From: Mycoplasma phocoeninasale | GTDB taxonomy: Bacteria > Bacillota_I > Bacilli_A > Mycoplasmatales > Metamycoplasmataceae | Assembly: GCF_012934885.1 (NCBI RefSeq) | Contig: NZ_CP051480.1 | Span: 712,010-776,009, forward strand | Direction: 5' to 3' | Length of the DNA stretch: 64,000 nt | In this document: positions 61,657 through 64,000 of the stretch, piece by piece | Layout: each line of letters begins with the position of its first letter | Numbering within the stretch: the first letter of the stretch is position 1 | Program-made: the position numbers and the translations under genes | Notes under the pieces: model-generated | Seen by the model: only the letters and a program-made list of their open reading frames with translations | The model's database searches: none | What the model was told of the DNA's origin: nothing

Positions 61657-62793
61657 TTTAGTGCAAGAAGAAATATCAGCTGCTATTAAAAAGCCAACTT
61701 TCTGATTAGAAAATTTCTTTATTAAATCAGAGCGGGCAATTTATCTAACCCATTGAGTGAACTATACTGAGCGGGCGAATTTAACAGTCAGAAGATTAAT
61801 TAAGGATGATAAATTTATTATTGAATTTAAATACTATAACTTCAAGGGTGACATCGAGGATGTAAAATTAGAGGCACTAATTAATAATAAAAGGGTAATG
61901 TTTAATAAACAGTCAGCTGGCAATGGCACATATATTTTCAGTTGTATAAGCGAATTTAGTCCAGATGTTCAGAAGCTGCCATTCAATGACATTTCAAATA
62001 TAAATTTAGAGCTTTTTATTCTAAGTCGAAATAAATGATATCAAGCAGAACGTTTTACATATACAATAAATGCAATCAAAAATAGCAAACAAATTAAAGT
62101 GGATGAAAATGGTGCTAGCATTAACTTGCTAACGATGCTTAATATTACTAGCATTCCTAATGTAGCGGAACCAATTAAAATGAAGCACTATGAAAAACGA
62201 GAATATTTAAATTTCAATTTTAAACCAACACAGCTGAAACTTGGAAAATTTAATAAAAAAATCTTTGATTTTAGTCTATTTAAAATTGAAAATAACGGTC
62301 AAACAAATAAAATAATTAACCAAACAGATATTGAAAAATTAGAAATTAACGAAAATTAGATCTTGAAAAAATTAAGGGGAATGTTGATTTATTTTACAAC
62401 CCTTGAGATAACAATCATAATAAAGAAATTATTATTGATTCATACTCATACTATGACAATAAATCAAAGAAAACAATTATTTCAGCTAACGATAAATCAT
62501 CGGAAAAGGGAATTATTCTGCCTTTGGATTTTTATGGAAACTTCTTTTATGAAATGGACATTTCCTTCGGTGAAAAATTAAAAAAATTTTCGCTAGTTTA
62601 CAATCAATATATTCCTAAACCTTTTTTTGATAAAAATATTGGTTTAGTAGATCTTAAAATAAAAAATATCAAAGGTTGATTAACTAAAGAAAAATGGCAC
62701 ACAGTAAAGTATGACAAAATTGAACAAATAGTAAAAAACGCAAAAAACCTAGAAGAAATATCAAAAATAGGAGGAGGTAAGCGTCATAAGTAG
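61640..62793 (+). pseudogene. Frameshifted mycoplasma hypothetical gene, related to the one at 55.7-57 kb
   Basis: The first frame (GTG 61640 or GTG 61661 to TAG 62357) encodes VQEEISAAIKKPTFWLENFF ... IIFDFSLFK-like beta-rich sequence, and frame 1 then continues from 62359 (DLEKIKGNVDLFYNPWDNNH) to TAG 62791 without any start codon. A single frameshift near 62350-62358 joins them. The C-terminal part, GIILPLDFYGNFFYEMDISF ... IPKPFFDKNIGLVDLKIKNI, matches the pseudogene at 56.6-56.8 kb. It could be a real frameshift mutation, programmed slippage or a sequencing error. Its end overlaps the next gene by 8 nt. Confidence 0.55.
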
Positions 62794-63319
62794 AAAAAAA
62801 GTTTTAATAGGTCTATCAGTTGGAGTTTTAGGATTAGCTGCCATTGGTGGAACTGTCGCTGCCTTTTGATTATTAACACAAAAAAATCAAAAGGTTAATA
62901 ATGATGATAGAAAAGCTGGCAACAAGATTGGAGAAAGAGAGAGAAAGCCGAAAAAAGAACAAGAGGAAGATGATAGTAATATCGAAAAAGATATTGCTGG
63001 CGACCAACAAATTGAAGAAGACAACCTTAATAATAAACATAAAATAAAACAGGAAGTAATTTGGCGAGAAGTTTTTCCGGACATCAAATCAGAAGATTAC
63101 TACGATCACTTAAATTTTAAAGACGGTCAGGGCTGAATTGATGAAAATATGATCACCATAATTATAAAAGACATTTTAAATCGAATGACTGTTACTGATG
63201 GCACAATTAAATATGCCTATAAGCAAGTCGATAATCAAAATGTGATAATTTCATTATACTGAGAGAATAATGAGAGAAAAAGTTTTGTATCATATAAGAT
63301 AGCAATAAATAAGTTATAA
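62786..63319 (+). CDS. Single-pass membrane protein with an apparent ATA start
   Basis: A 177-codon frame encodes SRKKVLIGLSVGVLGLAAIG followed by GTVAAFWLLT, an N-terminal membrane anchor, then a charged Lys/Glu/Asp linker and a C-terminal domain (about residues 90-177, VIWREVFPDIKSEDYYDHLN ...). No ATG, GTG or TTG lies before the anchor; ATA at 62786 is 7-8 nt after GGAGGAGG and overlaps the upstream stop by 8 nt, the same overlap length seen for ecfT, pgsA and the SGNH-like gene. TGA codons are Trp. Function unknown; it may be extracellular. Confidence 0.6.
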
Positions 63320-63320
63320 T
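63315..63320 (+). promoter_or_regulatory. -10 box of acpP (leaderless-type)
   Basis: TATAAT is 7 nt upstream of the acpP ATG and overlaps the stop codon of the preceding gene. Confidence 0.55.
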
Positions 63321-63327
63321 TATTCGT

Positions 63328-63555
63328 ATGAATATAGAAGAAGTAGTATTAAAAGAAATTAAAAAATTAACAAGAGTAAAATTTGATTTAAATTCAACTA
63401 TCGAAAGTTTAAACATTGATAGCTTAGATCTAGTAATACTTGTTAGTGATATTGAAAAGAAATATAACATAAATATTTTAGATGATGAAGAACTAAATAA
63501 TTTAAAAACCGTAGATGATATTGTTAAATTGTTTGCTAAAAAAATAAATAAATAG
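63328..63555 (+). CDS. acpP: Acyl carrier protein
   Basis: This 75-residue acidic protein has the phosphopantetheine site IDSLDLVILV (Ser in D-S-L) and the usual four-helix pattern. Mycoplasmas lack full fatty-acid synthesis, so it probably serves phospholipid assembly. It looks leaderless, with TATAAT 7 nt before ATG. Confidence 0.92.
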   Translation: MNIEEVVLKEIKKLTRVKFDLNSTIESLNIDSLDLVILVSDIEKKYNINILDDEELNNLKTVDDIVKLFAKKINK

Positions 63556-63589
63556 CATTAACATGTTAAAATATTTAACATAGCATTTT

Positions 63590-63664
63590 ACGGGTATAGT
63601 TCAATGGTAGAACAACGGGCTTCAACCCCGTGTGTTGTGAGTTCGAGTCTTGCTACCCGTGCCA
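63590..63664 (+). tRNA. tRNA-Trp (anticodon UCA, reads UGA)
   Basis: Acceptor ACGGGTA pairs with TACCCGT and CCA is encoded. The anticodon stem ACGGG/CCCGT holds loop CTTCAAC, giving TCA. This tRNA decodes UGA as Trp and explains the in-frame TGA codons all over the window. No tRNA-Trp(CCA) is seen here. Confidence 0.97.
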
Positions 63665-63682
63665 TATCATTAATTTGAAAAA

Positions 63683-63720
63683 AATAAGTAATGTTTGTTT
63701 AATACTACATTACTTATTTT
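63683..63720 (+). terminator. Terminator after tRNA-Trp
   Basis: The 12-bp stem AATAAGTAATGT / ACATTACTTATT with a 12-nt loop is followed by TTATTTAC. Confidence 0.7.
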
Positions 63721-63753
63721 ATTTACGCTTTTCGGTTAGTCATTAAAATGATA

Positions 63754-63828
<75 letters not shown>

Positions 63829-63943
63829 ATAACTCTTACTATTATATATTAAAAATAAATAAAGATTTTTATTTTTCAAAATATTTAGGCATTTTATTAT
63901 ATAATGATATTCCCAAATAATACAAAATTAGTAGGAATAAAAT

Positions 63944-64000
63944 ATGTTTTTTAAAATTAATAAGAAGCGTGGCATTTCAAGTTTTAAAGCGATTAAACAG
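63944..64000 (+). CDS. truB: tRNA pseudouridine-55 synthase TruB, N-terminal fragment
   Basis: Only 19 codons are in view: MFFKINKKRGISSFKAIKQ. The K-x-x-G-I-S-S-F pattern is the TruB N-terminus. TAGGAATAAA is the ribosome-binding site. The gene continues beyond the window. Confidence 0.7.
   Translation, partial: MFFKINKKRGISSFKAIKQ

Overview
The window is a low-GC Mollicutes chromosome, most like a Mycoplasma of the hominis/synoviae/bovis lineages (Metamycoplasma/Mycoplasmopsis). TGA is read as Trp throughout: aspS, secG, smpB, ecfT, ligA, msrAB, dnaG, glyS, helicase and efp are only complete if TGA is a sense codon, and a tRNA-Trp with a UCA anticodon lies at 63590-63664. No peptidoglycan genes or outer-membrane functions are seen. 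All coordinates below join frames across TGA codons.

Layout. 1-10 kb (+): the end of secDF, hisS-aspS, secG-rnr, leaderless smpB abutting the tmRNA gene, a DUF2188 protein and folD. 9.6-15.7 kb (+): deoxynucleoside kinase, hpt, the ECF vitamin-transporter module ecfA1-ecfA2-ecfT, and ligA. 15.6-18.3 kb (-): comEC/comEA and a YebC/TACO1 regulator. 18.4-24.9 kb (+): holA, a GH13-like protein without its catalytic carboxylates, a membrane protein, pgsA, rpmG, pepP and msrAB. 24.9-30.7 kb (-): nfo, then glyS-dnaG-rpoD. After ffh (+), 32.2-39.1 kb (-) holds trmL-rbgA-SGNH-like and a 1074-residue SF1 helicase/nuclease fusion. 39.5-41.7 kb: rpsO, tRNA-Ile, rplM-rpsI and rsmE. 41.8-45.4 kb (-): the cell-division cluster mraZ-rsmH-ftsA-like-ftsZ. 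45.5-45.9 kb: four tRNAs. 46-51.5 kb (-): fba, a membrane nuclease, and an oppB/oppC pair with a small lipoprotein.

The accessory part is about 51.5-57 kb, between the opp locus and nadE/efp. It has a 54-residue ribbon-helix-helix protein, a transposase relic, a tail-to-tail DNA methyltransferase/putative restriction enzyme pair (the nuclease is cut up by TGA codons and easily missed), and a frameshifted, truncated gene that resembles a second broken gene at 61.6-62.8 kb. After that come nadE, efp, an Asp23-like protein, a transketolase-like protein missing most catalytic residues, rluB, a small surface-protein cluster, acpP, two tRNAs and the start of truB.

Themes. (1) Several genes keep an enzyme fold but have lost active-site residues (GH13-like, SGNH-like, transketolase-like, FtsA-like). 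(2) Many genes have a TATAAT-type box 6-9 nt before ATG and so look leaderless. (3) Two genes, rsmH and a membrane protein at 62786, seem to start at ATA or ATT. (4) DNA scavenging is served by a membrane nuclease, ComEA/ComEC, hpt and a deoxynucleoside kinase. No CRISPR array, prophage, rRNA operon or replication origin is visible.
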